Assembly (NCBI GenBank): GCA_003214855.1
Contig: QCLC01000010.1
Coordinates: 1-46,515, forward strand
Direction of reading: 5' to 3'
DNA from: Prochlorococcus sp. AG-412-I05
GTDB taxonomy: Bacteria; Cyanobacteriota; Cyanobacteriia; PCC-6307; Cyanobiaceae
DNA: 46,515 nt
The notes under the pieces: generated by a model
Databases searched by the model: none
What the model was told of the DNA's origin: nothing
The model's input: the letters and a program-made list of their open reading frames with translations, nothing else
Translations under genes and position numbers: made by a program
Part shown: piece by piece, positions 1-11,768 of the stretch
Position numbering within the stretch: position 1 is the first letter of the stretch
Layout: every line of letters starts with the position of its first letter

Positions 1-301
1 CCTCCCAGAAGTGCCCGCAACGTCCACTCAACCTGTTCAGTGCCATGGCTGAATACCAAGCAAACCAGTGCATCAGCCTGGGTAGCTCCTTGGCACCGGC
101 TGGTTTAAGCAGCAAGTGAAGGTGGTTAGCCATTAGGCAGAGCCCATAAACCTTCACGGCAAATTTCTGCTTGGCCTTTTTCAGTACCACCAGTAAGACA
201 TCACGCCTAAGGGCTTTAGCAATCAAGAACTGCCTGCTATTGCAGCGCAGCGTGATATGAAAGGCATGCCCCTGTGGCAAGCAGCGAGGTGTTCTCGACA
301 T
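1..301 (-). CDS. Y1 (HUH) transposase, REP-associated type, partial
   Basis: Reading the minus strand from an ATG at 301 gives about 100 residues that run off the left edge of the window. The start resembles Y1 transposases of the IS200/REP-associated (RAYT) family. The segment CLMANHLHLLLKP carries the hydrophobic-flanked His-x-His metal-binding pair (HUH motif), and MHWFAWYSAMALNR followed by GHFWE matches the region after it. The catalytic tyrosine would lie beyond the window. Single-strand transposases of this family either move IS200-like elements or act on REP palindromes near their own gene. I see no terminal hairpin on the right side between 302 and 362, so a domesticated RAYT is as likely as an active element. 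Family assignment is fairly sure; activity is unknown. Confidence 0.75.
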   Translation of the reverse strand, partial: MSRTPRCLPQGHAFHITLRCNSRQFLIAKALRRDVLLVVLKKAKQKFAVKVYGLCLMANHLHLLLKPAGAKELPRLMHWFAWYSAMALNRLSGRCGHFWE

Positions 302-362
302 CTGTTCTGTTCACTGTTGCTTGTAATGCAGAATTTCAAAAGAAACTTCAGCGTCTGCTCTA

Positions 363-1790
363 TTAACAGCTTTCTTGTTTGATGTCGGCTGGTCGGCCCA
401 AGATGAATTCACCCACGGGAATGTGCGCGAAGCGATCGAGCCCTGTCGCCTGGGCGAAGGTCGCTGAGTTGCCGCTACCAAGCCCGCAGGGGGCCAGGCC
501 GAGAGCGGTGGCTACCAGATAGAGCTGTTGATAGATCACGCCCACGTGCTTCAGGATTAAGGCATAAGGTATACCTTCGTATTTCCAAGTCACCCGGCCG
601 TAACGTGCAGCCAGGGTGATGAGAATGTCCGGTTCCTGCGTTGGACCTGCTGATTGACAGGCTTCGAGTAGAAGTTGCTGGCAAGCCTCACTCAATGCAC
701 TTAGGAGTAGCAACTGATGACCCTGAGGGTCGTAGCGATATAGACCGGTCTCAAGACCACTGCAGCGGCGCACCGTGAGATACAGATCGATTTCATGTAG
801 CCCTCCACCACCCGCTACCGGACGTGAGCAAGCCTCATAGGCCTGCTCTGATTCGAGATTGCTTGTCTCACGTCGACGAATTCGTGCCGTATACCAAAGC
901 AGTCGACTTAGTTGATCCAAGTTCAGCGGAGTATCCGCATAACTGCGGATCGACTGACGCTGTTCCACTACTTCAAAGAAGCTCGGATCCAACCCGTCTT
1001 TTACAGGTCGTGGCAGCACAACAGCCGGCAGGTTCCCAGTTGCCAGTAGCAGTGGCGGAGACATGCAGACACCAGCACCTCGGAAGCTGGCTCCTACGAC
1101 CTGGCGATGCCAGCCGAGTCGAGAACGGTGATGCAGGGCCAAGTCCTCATGGCTCCAGCGGTGTCGCTCCGCTTCTTGATCCACATCCACTCCACCTTCC
1201 GCATCACAGACGCCGACCAACCCAGCGGTCCGCAGCAGCGTGAGCAGATCCTGCCACTGGTCGCGGAGATCGTCCGGCAGCTGTTCCCGCAGTTGCTCCG
1301 TCGAACATGGAACTGCCAAGGCAGGCAACAGAGACGATAGGCGGGCATCTACCAGCTGTACCCGTCCAGCTGCGAACGGAACCTCTAGCTGCAGCTCTCC
1401 TTGTTCGGGGCGGATACAGATAAACCGCGAGAAGCGAATCTTGAAGGGCTCCTTCAATGGAGTGCTGCGTTGCAGTTGACGACCCATCGGCTCCAGCACC
1501 AGCGCTGCTCCTTGAGCGCCCATCAGCACGAGCGTGAGCAATCCACGCTGCTCCAATTGCATCAACTGCAGAAAGAGAGTCAATTGCACTGGCGCGCCGC
1601 CACCCTGCGCAGCTGCCGTAAACAGATCCTTAGCGCTGCCTCCAGAGGATTCAAGCCTGCCGAGCATCCGTTTGAAGGCTTCATCCGGATGCTGGCAACT
1701 CACTACCCGGCCATCGCAGTCAACGAGCAGCTGATCGCCGTTCTGCTCTTGCAGCGTCACGCCCTGCCGCAGCTTGTAGTGAATAGCCAT
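363..1790 (-). CDS. SagB-type dehydrogenase of an azole/azoline RiPP (TOMM) cassette
   Basis: 475 residues. The C-terminal part (about 255-470) is a nitroreductase-fold FMN domain: RQSIRSY at 278-284, a RPVAGGGGLHEIDLY segment near 323-337, Lys403-Tyr404 in TWKYEG (the Lys-Tyr pair typical of azoline oxidases) and GSGNS at 438-442. In the SagB/McbC family this enzyme oxidises azolines, made from Cys/Ser/Thr of a precursor peptide, to thiazoles or oxazoles. The first ~250 residues form an extra N-terminal region as in long SagB-type proteins. The stop of the upstream YcaO gene is one base before this ATG, so the two are almost certainly co-transcribed. No transporter, protease or precursor gene lies beside it in the window. 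Confidence 0.88.
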   Translation of the reverse strand: MAIHYKLRQGVTLQEQNGDQLLVDCDGRVVSCQHPDEAFKRMLGRLESSGGSAKDLFTAAAQGGGAPVQLTLFLQLMQLEQRGLLTLVLMGAQGAALVLEPMGRQLQRSTPLKEPFKIRFSRFICIRPEQGELQLEVPFAAGRVQLVDARLSSLLPALAVPCSTEQLREQLPDDLRDQWQDLLTLLRTAGLVGVCDAEGGVDVDQEAERHRWSHEDLALHHRSRLGWHRQVVGASFRGAGVCMSPPLLLATGNLPAVVLPRPVKDGLDPSFFEVVEQRQSIRSYADTPLNLDQLSRLLWYTARIRRRETSNLESEQAYEACSRPVAGGGGLHEIDLYLTVRRCSGLETGLYRYDPQGHQLLLLSALSEACQQLLLEACQSAGPTQEPDILITLAARYGRVTWKYEGIPYALILKHVGVIYQQLYLVATALGLAPCGLGSGNSATFAQATGLDRFAHIPVGEFILGRPADIKQESC

Positions 1791-1791
1791 G

Positions 1792-4074
1792 TCAGAAGAA
1801 GATCGGAATCGGGTTGAGTTCGTTTTCCTCTAGGGGCTGTTCAAGCCAGCCCATCCGTACAGGCACATCAAACAGACGCCCGGCAGCGTGCCGCGCCCAG
1901 AAATGCCGCAAACCAGGCACCACTACTTTCACTGCTGGAATCCCAATCAGCGGTCGGGTCTGATCCAACACCAGCATCTCGAGCCCTTGGCCCTCAACAC
2001 AGCCACGGCAATAATCGATGTCTTGCTGCAGATCACCGCTGTGCCGCTGGGGGAAATCCTCCAGGTGTCGCAATGGCCGCGTTGCATCAGGTTTTAGATA
2101 GGGCTGGTTCTCAAGCGTGGCTGTCTTCAGCCACGTCAAGGTCTCTGTATCGTCAATGCCTTGATCATCTTTGCCCAAATCAGCATTGGCGATGCCGAGC
2201 ATTTGATTCATCTCTGCTAGAGCACGTTGCACCGCAATGCGGGGATCAAGATGGCAGCCCAGGCCAAATACAATTCGTTCAGCTTCTCCATCCGTCAGCC
2301 TGGATAGAGCCACGATGCAGGGAATGCCGAGATCGGCGGTTATGTCTAGAGCCCATAACTCGCGGCCGAGAACGGCGTAATCGTTGATCAGGCGGTTAAT
2401 CCAGATGTCCTGGCAGGAAGCCAGGTCCACGCCGGGATGCCGCAGGAGGTTGTACCACCAAATCGCAGTGGAATCGCGTTCCACGAGTTCCAGAAACCCC
2501 TGAATTACAGCCTCCTCCAGCGTGTTGCCGGAAGCATTGCCGTTGGAGCAACCCATGGCGATGAGTGCGGGCTGACTGGGGGAATCGAGCGTTTCCTGCC
2601 TGGGGCCCGGGCCCATGTAAAGCAGCTGTGTCGGCAGGTAACGACGACAGCAATGCGACAACGACCAGATCGGCGTCCACTCGATTTCCAGCTCTGGATC
2701 GAGTGGCTCGCAGACGCGATTAAACCTGCTGCCTCTGGCATTTAACGCCTCACGCTCGTTGTATTGGTGTGCGCTGAATCTCATCACGGCATTCGGGTGG
2801 ATGACTGCATCGCCATGCCGCTCCTGCATAGTGCGCAGACTGCCGTGCTCAACTAGTTCCTCGCCGTGACGCTCGCCGCTGAACCGCTCTAGGGCTTCAC
2901 ATAACGCACTGGCACGGGCTTGCACATCCGAGGCCCCTTTACCGGCGCTGCAGCTGCGTAGATTGCGGCGCAGATCATCCAAGCTCTCTATTCCCTGGGC
3001 ACTGTTCTCTCCAGCGATGTAGACGTGAACGCTGCTCAGTTCGTTTTCTACCTGTCGCAGTTCGCTGACGACACCGGTGATGGGGCTGATGAATCGCTCG
3101 AAGCGTTTCAGGGTTTCTTCAGGTGCAATGTGGCGATGTCCGCCGTCTTGATCAAAAGCCACCGGACACGATTCCAGCGTCACAGGCCGAAAGATCGGTT
3201 CCGCTGGACTACCGCACACCGGGCAGTGAGGATCCACGAGCAGTTCGTGACGGATGCTGCCGTAATGAGCGCAGTCGAAACTAATCAGATGGCCATCGCA
3301 GACCGGTGTTGCATTAGCCAGAATTCTTTTGACTTCAAGCGCCGCAAGCTGCGCCAGCATCCGAGTTGACGCTTCGCTGGCAGCTCTAGGGATGAGCGCT
3401 GATAGAGGGGCTTCCCGCTGTGATGCCACGAAGCGTTCCACAGATCTTTGACGACGTAACCAGCGGGCAAGGCATGCATGACAACCAGGTTGATCACCAT
3501 TGAATAAAGGTCCAAGCCACAACTGGCGACCGCGTGGTCGCAGTAGCAGGAAACGCCGGCCTTGCTGTCGAAAGCGTTGATTGAGTTCGACCACTTCCTC
3601 ATTGAGGTAGTCATCACAAATCACTAGTGTCAGCGAGCTCTCTTCTCCACCCTCAGCAAGTGCGATGCCGTTGGATCGCAGAGCTTCTAACACGGGTGTG
3701 GAATTCACCGCCCCGTGGGCAATCACCTCCACCCGAGCTGCCTCAACAAGATGGCAGGCCTGCTCAGGATCCACCTCAAGCTCGGCCCAGAACGAGGCCT
3801 CTGCAGGGCTGAGTCGACTGACGGCTTCACATAGATAGCCACGCGCCTGCAGGGTGATCAAAGCGAAATAAACCTGGGCTTTTTTGTAGTCAGCCGAAAG
3901 CAGTTCAACGATCGCATCAGTTGAATGGCTGCCATCGAGCAGCGGAATCAACTGTTCATAGAGGGCGCCGTAGAGGGCATGGGCTCCGTTCTCTCGCAAC
4001 AGCAGAACGCCTTCCCCTGGCAGCAGGAGGGGGTCGAAATGCGGCTTTAATTGAGGCGCTCGTAGGGAGCTCAA
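1792..4074 (-). CDS. Fused E1-like/YcaO TOMM cyclodehydratase
   Basis: 760 residues. The N-terminal half (about 1-310) resembles the E1/ThiF-like 'C protein' that binds the leader peptide. It has two Cys pairs, CHAC at 198-201 and CPVC at 284-287, suited to structural zinc. The C-terminal half (about 325-760) is a YcaO domain with SAGKG at 376-380, the acidic ATP/Mg helices EALERFSGE (393-401) and LELVERD (528-534), and NGNASGNTLEEA at 511-522. It ends in NPIPIFF; a Pro-rich C-terminus is the hallmark of azoline-forming YcaO enzymes. The family uses ATP to cyclise Cys/Ser/Thr side chains of a precursor peptide onto the backbone. It is followed after one base by the SagB-type oxidase. A 440-base gap upstream separates it from queE, so it likely has its own promoter. 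Confidence 0.9.
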   Translation of the reverse strand: MSSLRAPQLKPHFDPLLLPGEGVLLLRENGAHALYGALYEQLIPLLDGSHSTDAIVELLSADYKKAQVYFALITLQARGYLCEAVSRLSPAEASFWAELEVDPEQACHLVEAARVEVIAHGAVNSTPVLEALRSNGIALAEGGEESSLTLVICDDYLNEEVVELNQRFRQQGRRFLLLRPRGRQLWLGPLFNGDQPGCHACLARWLRRQRSVERFVASQREAPLSALIPRAASEASTRMLAQLAALEVKRILANATPVCDGHLISFDCAHYGSIRHELLVDPHCPVCGSPAEPIFRPVTLESCPVAFDQDGGHRHIAPEETLKRFERFISPITGVVSELRQVENELSSVHVYIAGENSAQGIESLDDLRRNLRSCSAGKGASDVQARASALCEALERFSGERHGEELVEHGSLRTMQERHGDAVIHPNAVMRFSAHQYNEREALNARGSRFNRVCEPLDPELEIEWTPIWSLSHCCRRYLPTQLLYMGPGPRQETLDSPSQPALIAMGCSNGNASGNTLEEAVIQGFLELVERDSTAIWWYNLLRHPGVDLASCQDIWINRLINDYAVLGRELWALDITADLGIPCIVALSRLTDGEAERIVFGLGCHLDPRIAVQRALAEMNQMLGIANADLGKDDQGIDDTETLTWLKTATLENQPYLKPDATRPLRHLEDFPQRHSGDLQQDIDYCRGCVEGQGLEMLVLDQTRPLIGIPAVKVVVPGLRHFWARHAAGRLFDVPVRMGWLEQPLEENELNPIPIFF

Positions 4075-4514
4075 CTGATGGGATGCCTAGGCTTCAGTAC
4101 AAGCTAGAGGTGATTCTTATCAGCGTCATTGGGGTTTACATGCATGCGCAAAGTCGGGAGGCCCAGTGCATCAGATGAGTTCATGATCAACCATCAATTT
4201 GCTCTTTAGGTCATTCCTGATCCAGATATCAGTGCGCAAAGTTTGGTCAAACTCGCTAACTCCATCACACATTAACGGTTGCAAATAAGAATCATTTAAT
4301 GTATTCAAAGTTGGCGATTCACTTCTTGCTACGAAGCATTGACTCTATTCCCTTCAAGTAATCAGAAAAGCTAAATTGAGAATAAAGTCTCCAAACATAA
4401 AAAGCAAAGCTTCACTACAAGCTATTGCTATTGCATTCAGCTTTCTTCAATGATTGATTTCCAAGGCTGCTGGCGATTAAGTTTGGAACTTTGGCTAATC
4501 AGTAAGCGATTGCT
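4075..4514. other. AT-rich intergenic region upstream of the YcaO gene
   Basis: No established gene. On the minus strand a short open frame ends at 4171, with an ATG at 4272 (33 residues, MCDGVSEFDQTLR...) or a TTG at 4308 (45 residues). It has few Cys/Ser/Thr at its C-terminus, so it is a weak precursor-peptide candidate. The rest should hold the promoter of the YcaO-SagB pair, but I could not pick out a clear -10/-35. Nothing else is recognisable. Confidence 0.4.
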
Positions 4515-6889
<2,375 letters not shown>

Positions 6890-6908
6890 TTAAGTTACCT
6901 CGGCTTTC

Positions 6909-7391
6909 TCATGCTTCCAGCAGGCTGCGCAGCATCCAGGCGGTTTTCTCGTGAATCTGAAGTCGCTGGGTTAATAGATCGGCGCTGGGCTGGTCATTGG
7001 CTGCTTCAGCCAGCTTGAATATTTCTCGAGCGGTGCGTGCCACCTCTTCATGACCCTCCACCAGCTCGCGCACCATGTCGAGGGCAGCTGGATGTTGCTT
7101 GGCTTCCTTGACCGAAGCGAGCTCTCCGAGGGTATTGCCGCCGAAGGGTGCCAGAAAACCAAGGGCACGAATGCGTTCTGCGATCTCATCGAGGGCATTC
7201 CAGAGCTCAGTGTATTGATCCTCAAACATCAGGTGGAGTGTGTTGAACATCGGGCCGGTTACGTTCCAGTGGAATCCGTGGGTTTTGCCGTAGAGCACAT
7301 AGGTATCGGCGAGAACCCGTCCAAGGCCGTCAGAGATTGCCTGTCGTTTGTCGGCTGGGATGCCGATTTCAATGAAGGAGGTCTCAGGCAT
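6909..7391 (-). CDS. dps: Dps-family ferritin-like DNA/iron protection protein
   Basis: 160 residues. The segment [18 protein letters not shown] followed by [20 protein letters not shown] carries the His and Asp/Glu residues of the inter-subunit ferroxidase site (His41, His53, Glu57 and the acidic pair at 68-69). Dps dodecamers oxidise ferrous iron with peroxide, store iron, and in some cases bind DNA. There is no long basic N-terminal tail, so DNA binding is uncertain. It starts only 10 bases after the stop of the sigma factor gene, which suggests co-transcription with it. Confidence 0.93.
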   Translation of the reverse strand: MPETSFIEIGIPADKRQAISDGLGRVLADTYVLYGKTHGFHWNVTGPMFNTLHLMFEDQYTELWNALDEIAERIRALGFLAPFGGNTLGELASVKEAKQHPAALDMVRELVEGHEEVARTAREIFKLAEAANDQPSADLLTQRLQIHEKTAWMLRSLLEA

Positions 7392-7401
7392 TGGAGTTCT
7401 A

Positions 7402-8532
7402 TCAGGAATCGAGATTTTGAATGTAGTCCCGCACCTTGCAGCGACGTTGCGGTTGACGCAATTTCAAAAGGGCATGGGTTTCAATTTGACGCACTCGTTC
7501 TCGCGATAGATGCATGGCCTCGCCAATTTGCGTCAGGGTTTGCGGAGTGTCGTCTTCCAATCCAAAACGTCGTCTGATGACCGTCGCTTCGCGGTTGCTT
7601 AGTTCATCCAGCAAGATTTCCAGGTCGTTGTGCAATTGATCGCGGGTGAGTTTCTCCTCTGGGGTCGCGTTGCTGTCTTCCAGTAGATCGCCGAGTTGGC
7701 TGTCTTGTTCTTGGCCTATTCGAGTTTCCAGGGAGATCGAACGTGGAACCCTCATTAGGGTGAGGCGCACTGTTTCTTCACTAAGGCCAAGTGCCTTGGC
7801 GAGATCGGCAATCGAAGCTAATCGTCCTTGGTTGCTAGCAATCTCCTGTTGAACCCGTTTGATGCGGTTGAGTTTTTCGGTGATGTGCATCGGCAGTCGG
7901 ATCGTCCGACTTTGCGTCGCAATGGCCCTGGTGATGCCCTGACGGATCCACCAGTAGGCGTAGGTGCTGAAGCGGAAACCTCTGGTGGGGTCGAACTTCT
8001 CTACTGCGCGTTCCAAGCCCAGGGTGCCTTCTTGCACCAGATCCAGCAGCTCTATGCCCCGTTGTTGATATTTCTTGGCTACAGCCACCACAAGTCGAAG
8101 ATTGGCCTGGATCATCTGATCCTTGGCACGCCGACCAGCTCGTAAACTTCGCTTTAGTTCCAAGGGGTCAAGGCCAGTCAGGGCTCCCCAGGTCTTGTAA
8201 CCAGTCTCAATTTTCTCTTGCAGCTCGGCCAGGGTGAGCCCAGCAGCCACTGCCCATTCCTGTTTGGTGGGCCAGTGGCATGAATGGTTTGCTTCTCGTT
8301 GCTGCAGCTCCTCCAGTCTTTGTAATTCTTTGATCGCTTCTTGGTGGGAGGCCAGTTCTCTTTCCTGTTTGAGTAGGGCTTCCCTGCGTTGCACAAGTCG
8401 CGCCAGGGTCACTTCCTCTTCATTGGTCAGTAGCTCTACGCGTCCAATGTCCTGCAAGTAGAGACGCACAGGATCTGTGCTGCCGCTTCTGTGGACTCGG
8501 GAAGTCTTGGTTTGCTGGGGGCTGCTCTTCAA
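7402..8532 (-). CDS. Group 2 (RpoD-like) sigma factor
   Basis: 376 residues. Region 1.2 is [20 protein letters not shown] (20-39). Region 2 begins near 139 ([20 protein letters not shown]) and includes [13 protein letters not shown], the -10 recognition and melting part. Region 4 near 312-360 includes SRERVRQIE, the helix-turn-helix that reads -35. It lacks the long region 1.1 of the principal sigma, which places it among the cyanobacterial group 2 sigma factors used for stress, light or nutrient responses. The start is TTG: an in-frame stop lies just upstream and no ATG fits. Residues 50-135 contain a charged, Gln/Glu-rich stretch. It is 68 bases downstream of aspS and 10 bases upstream of dps. 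Confidence 0.93.
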   Translation of the reverse strand: MKSSPQQTKTSRVHRSGSTDPVRLYLQDIGRVELLTNEEEVTLARLVQRREALLKQERELASHQEAIKELQRLEELQQREANHSCHWPTKQEWAVAAGLTLAELQEKIETGYKTWGALTGLDPLELKRSLRAGRRAKDQMIQANLRLVVAVAKKYQQRGIELLDLVQEGTLGLERAVEKFDPTRGFRFSTYAYWWIRQGITRAIATQSRTIRLPMHITEKLNRIKRVQQEIASNQGRLASIADLAKALGLSEETVRLTLMRVPRSISLETRIGQEQDSQLGDLLEDSNATPEEKLTRDQLHNDLEILLDELSNREATVIRRRFGLEDDTPQTLTQIGEAMHLSRERVRQIETHALLKLRQPQRRCKVRDYIQNLDS

Positions 8533-8600
8533 GGGTTGCCCGCGAAGATATGCCTTCAGGGTTAATGAAGACGCCCCTTGTTGTCTGGAATGCGCTGAAT

Positions 8601-10421
8601 CTATTCGGGATCGACCCAGGTGCTTTCTACATGCAGTTCCTCTAATTGATGGTTGGAGACACCTGCGGGGGCTTGGGTCATCAGACAGCGAGCTTGTTGG
8701 GTTTTTGGGAAGGCAATCGTGTCGCGGATCGAGTCTTCTCCTGTGAGCAGCATGACGATCCGATCCATCCCGAATGCCAAGCCGCCATGAGGTGGGGCTC
8801 CCATCTCAAGGGCATCGATGAGGAAGCCGAATTGTTGATTTGCTTCTTCTAGGGGCAGACCGATGGTTTGCAGCACTTGTCGTTGCAGTTCGGCATTGTG
8901 GATGCGCAGTGATCCGCCGCCAAGTTCCAGCCCATTCAAGACAAGGTCATAGGCCTGAGCACGGGCTTGAGGTAGGCGCTCCATCCAGGCGTCGGGATCG
9001 TCGCCTAGATCGTCTCTGTTTGGTGCACAGAAGGGGTGATGGAGAGCCTCAAGGCGGTTTTCTTCTGCGTTCAACTCGAACATCGGGAAGTCCACGACCC
9101 AGAGGAACTGCCATAGCTTGTTGTCGTGGTCTGTGGGGATCAGGCCCAGCTCGCGGCCCAGGAATTGCCGCACCCGGTCAAGGGCGCTGTTGACGGTGGC
9201 CGTGTTGCCGGCTCCGAACAAAATCAGGTCACCCGCTTTGGCTCCAGTCTGTTTCAGCAGGGCAGCCTTTTGTTTGCTGTTGAGGTTGTCTTTGATCGCA
9301 CCGATGCTGTCGATCTCATCGGAATCGCGTACACGGATGAAAGCCAGGCCACCGGCCCCAGCTTTTTGGGCTTCGTTGAAAATGTCTCCGCCGGGTTTGA
9401 TGCGCACGTTGCTGATCAGGTCATTCCCGTTTGACACAGTGATGCACTTCACGGAGCCTCCAGCGGCTATGGCCCCGGAGAAGACTTTGAAGCCCATGTC
9501 TTTGAGGATGTCGCTGACATCATTGAGCTCCATTCCATAGCGGGTATCGGGTCGGTCGGTGCCGTATCGGTCCATGGCCTCATTCCACGTCAATCTTGGG
9601 AAGGGAAGTGGTAGGTCGATGCCTTTCACTGCTTTCCAGATGGTGGCGATCAGTCGTTCATTGAGCTTGAGGATCTGTTCTTGATCCATGAAACTCATTT
9701 CGATGTCCAGCTGGGTGAATTCCGGCTGCCTGTCGGCGCGTAGGTCTTCATCGCGGAAGCAGCGAGCGACTTGGTAGTAGCGCTCCAAGCCGCCCACCAT
9801 GAGTAATTGTTTGAACAGCTGGGGGGATTGAGGCAGAGCAAACCATTCACCGCTGCATACCCTTGAAGGCACTAGGTAGTCGCGGGCTCCTTCGGGAGTG
9901 GAGCGTGTGAGAACAGGAGTTTCCACTTCGATGAATCCCTCGTCTTCCAAAAAACGACGAGCCGTTTTAATGGTTGTGTGGCGTAGCTGCAGATTGCGGC
10001 TCATTCGCTCCCGGCGTAGATCCAGGTGGCGGTGACGCAGACGTAGCTCTTCTTTGACGGGTTCTTCGTCGTGGATCGAGACCGTAAAGGGCAGGTTGCC
10101 TGTGACGGGGTTGAGTACCTCGAGACCATTGGCTAGTACCTCAATCTCGCCGGTGCTGAGTTTGCTGTTGATTGCATCGGCCGGCCTGGGTCTGACCAAA
10201 CCAGTGATCTGCAGGACGGTTTCATTACGCAGGCTCTCTGCGCTTGCGAAGAGCTCAGCACCTTGATCGGGATCCACGGTGATTTGTATGGTTCCACTGC
10301 GGTCTCGCAGATCGATGAAGATCACTCCGCCATGGTCGCGACAGCGATCAACCCAGCCACACAGTTTCACGTTGGAGGCGATGTGCTTACTGCGCAGTTC
10401 GCCGCAACCGTTGCTGCGCAT
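8601..10421 (-). CDS. aspS: Aspartyl-tRNA synthetase, bacterial type
   Basis: 606 residues, the long bacterial form. It has an N-terminal OB-fold anticodon-binding domain ([20 protein letters not shown]), class II motif 2 around [18 protein letters not shown], an inserted GAD-type domain in the middle, and motif 3 [14 protein letters not shown] near the C-terminus. It charges tRNA-Asp, and in organisms that use GatCAB for Asn it may be non-discriminating. It lies 82 bases downstream of gcvT on the same strand. Confidence 0.97.
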   Translation of the reverse strand: MRSNGCGELRSKHIASNVKLCGWVDRCRDHGGVIFIDLRDRSGTIQITVDPDQGAELFASAESLRNETVLQITGLVRPRPADAINSKLSTGEIEVLANGLEVLNPVTGNLPFTVSIHDEEPVKEELRLRHRHLDLRRERMSRNLQLRHTTIKTARRFLEDEGFIEVETPVLTRSTPEGARDYLVPSRVCSGEWFALPQSPQLFKQLLMVGGLERYYQVARCFRDEDLRADRQPEFTQLDIEMSFMDQEQILKLNERLIATIWKAVKGIDLPLPFPRLTWNEAMDRYGTDRPDTRYGMELNDVSDILKDMGFKVFSGAIAAGGSVKCITVSNGNDLISNVRIKPGGDIFNEAQKAGAGGLAFIRVRDSDEIDSIGAIKDNLNSKQKAALLKQTGAKAGDLILFGAGNTATVNSALDRVRQFLGRELGLIPTDHDNKLWQFLWVVDFPMFELNAEENRLEALHHPFCAPNRDDLGDDPDAWMERLPQARAQAYDLVLNGLELGGGSLRIHNAELQRQVLQTIGLPLEEANQQFGFLIDALEMGAPPHGGLAFGMDRIVMLLTGEDSIRDTIAFPKTQQARCLMTQAPAGVSNHQLEELHVESTWVDPE

Positions 10422-10503
10422 GGGAAAGGCTTCAGGATGAAAAGCGAGTTTCCCACAGGGGCTTGTTGCCGCTTATGAGAACGACCGTTTTTGGCGATGG
10501 CCT

Positions 10504-11628
10504 TCAGCTAAGGGAAGGACGGCGATAAAAGGGGCGCTTCACCACTGTTGCCGGATGGTTCTTGCCGCGGATCTCTACCTCCACTTCGTTGCCGATGCGG
10601 GCTAGAGCTGTGGGTAGATAGCCCAGGGCGATCGCTTCTCCCAGGCTGGGCGACCACGTGCCGCTTGTGATTTCTCCCACTTTGTTGTTGTTGTGAAGCA
10701 GTGGGTATCCATGACGGGCGATGGCTCGTCCAGACAGCTTTAGGCCGACCAAGCGGCGAATGGGGCCTTGCTCTGCTTGTTGCTCTAGAGCAGTTCGACC
10801 CATGAATGGAGCAGGCATTTCCAGGTGTACCAACCAGCCGAGACCAGCCTCGAAGGGTGTTGTATTGATGTCCATGTCCTGTCCATAGAGGTGCATTGCT
10901 GCCTCTAGACGCAAGGTGTCACGGGAACCGAGTCCGCATGGGATGACTCCTTCGGCGAGCAATTGGAGCCAGAGGGCTCGGCCGGCTTCTGCCTCCAGGA
11001 GCAGTTCAAAGCCGTCTTCGCCGGTGTAGCCAGTGCGTGCAACGAAGACTGAAGAGGGATCTTCCGCTCCCAGGCCGTCAAACTGGACTTGGCGATGGCC
11101 GAAGCGGGGAAGGCTTGCTAGTGATTCGCCACTTAAGCGTTCCAACACCTTGGTCGCTTGGGGCCCTTGTAGTGCCAGTAAGACGCCATTGTTCTTGGCA
11201 TTCGAGAGGGCGATGCCTGCGGGTTGCAAATGTTGCTTTAGCCAGATGGTGTCGGTTTCGCTGCAGGCTGCATTAATCACAATCAGCAGGCTTTGGCTGT
11301 CTTGCTGATTGGTGCCAAGGTCATAAATGACTAGGTCATCGAGAATTCCGCCTGTTTCGTTGAGCAGCACCGTGTAGCAAGCCTCACCTGGCCCGATGCG
11401 ATTGAGGTCGGTTGGCACTAGTGCCTGCAAGGTGTCTTTGGGGTTGGTTCCTTCGATACGCAGCACTCCCATATGAGAGATATCGAACATTCCCACCTGC
11501 TGCCGCACTGCCTGATGTTCTTGGAGTAGGCCAGAGAACTGCACTGGCATGTCCCAGCCGGCAAAGGGCACCATCCGGCCTCCTGCCTCTCGGCAGAGGT
11601 CATGGAGGGGTGTGTGTTGCAGATTCAC
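10504..11628 (-). CDS. gcvT: Glycine cleavage system T protein (aminomethyltransferase)
   Basis: 374 residues. It begins with a GTG start and MNLQHTPLHDLCREAGG, then MVPFAGWDMPVQF and MFDISHMG, all typical GcvT N-terminal signatures. Later ARTGYTGEDGFE and CGLGSRDTLRLEAAM mark the folate-binding core. It releases ammonia from the aminomethyl lipoyl-H protein and transfers the C1 unit to tetrahydrofolate. The family relative YgfZ is excluded by the full set of GcvT signatures. I looked for a glycine riboswitch in 11629-11768 and did not see one. Confidence 0.95.
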   Translation of the reverse strand: MNLQHTPLHDLCREAGGRMVPFAGWDMPVQFSGLLQEHQAVRQQVGMFDISHMGVLRIEGTNPKDTLQALVPTDLNRIGPGEACYTVLLNETGGILDDLVIYDLGTNQQDSQSLLIVINAACSETDTIWLKQHLQPAGIALSNAKNNGVLLALQGPQATKVLERLSGESLASLPRFGHRQVQFDGLGAEDPSSVFVARTGYTGEDGFELLLEAEAGRALWLQLLAEGVIPCGLGSRDTLRLEAAMHLYGQDMDINTTPFEAGLGWLVHLEMPAPFMGRTALEQQAEQGPIRRLVGLKLSGRAIARHGYPLLHNNNKVGEITSGTWSPSLGEAIALGYLPTALARIGNEVEVEIRGKNHPATVVKRPFYRRPSLS

Positions 11629-11768
11629 GGGCTGGACGTTGCAGTGCCGAAATCCTATGGAGGGTGCTATCGGGTTTGCAGAAGCGGAAGGAAAGTCGCA
11701 GATTTGGCGATTTCAGTCGTCCAATTCGTCAAGAGTCCTTACCCTGAGCGTCATTCGGGGATTGAAAA

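Noticed and set aside
4105-4300. Zur/Fur-like sites upstream of the YcaO gene (TGATTCTTATCA near 4113 and AAGAATCATT near 4287)
   Set aside because: Each shares only half of the Zur palindrome found at 45829, and the other half does not fit. In AT-rich DNA such half-sites are expected by chance.
11629-11768. Glycine riboswitch upstream of gcvT
   Set aside because: gcvT genes in some picocyanobacteria have one, but I could not find the conserved paired core or the CTCAGGCAAA-type segment on the minus strand here.
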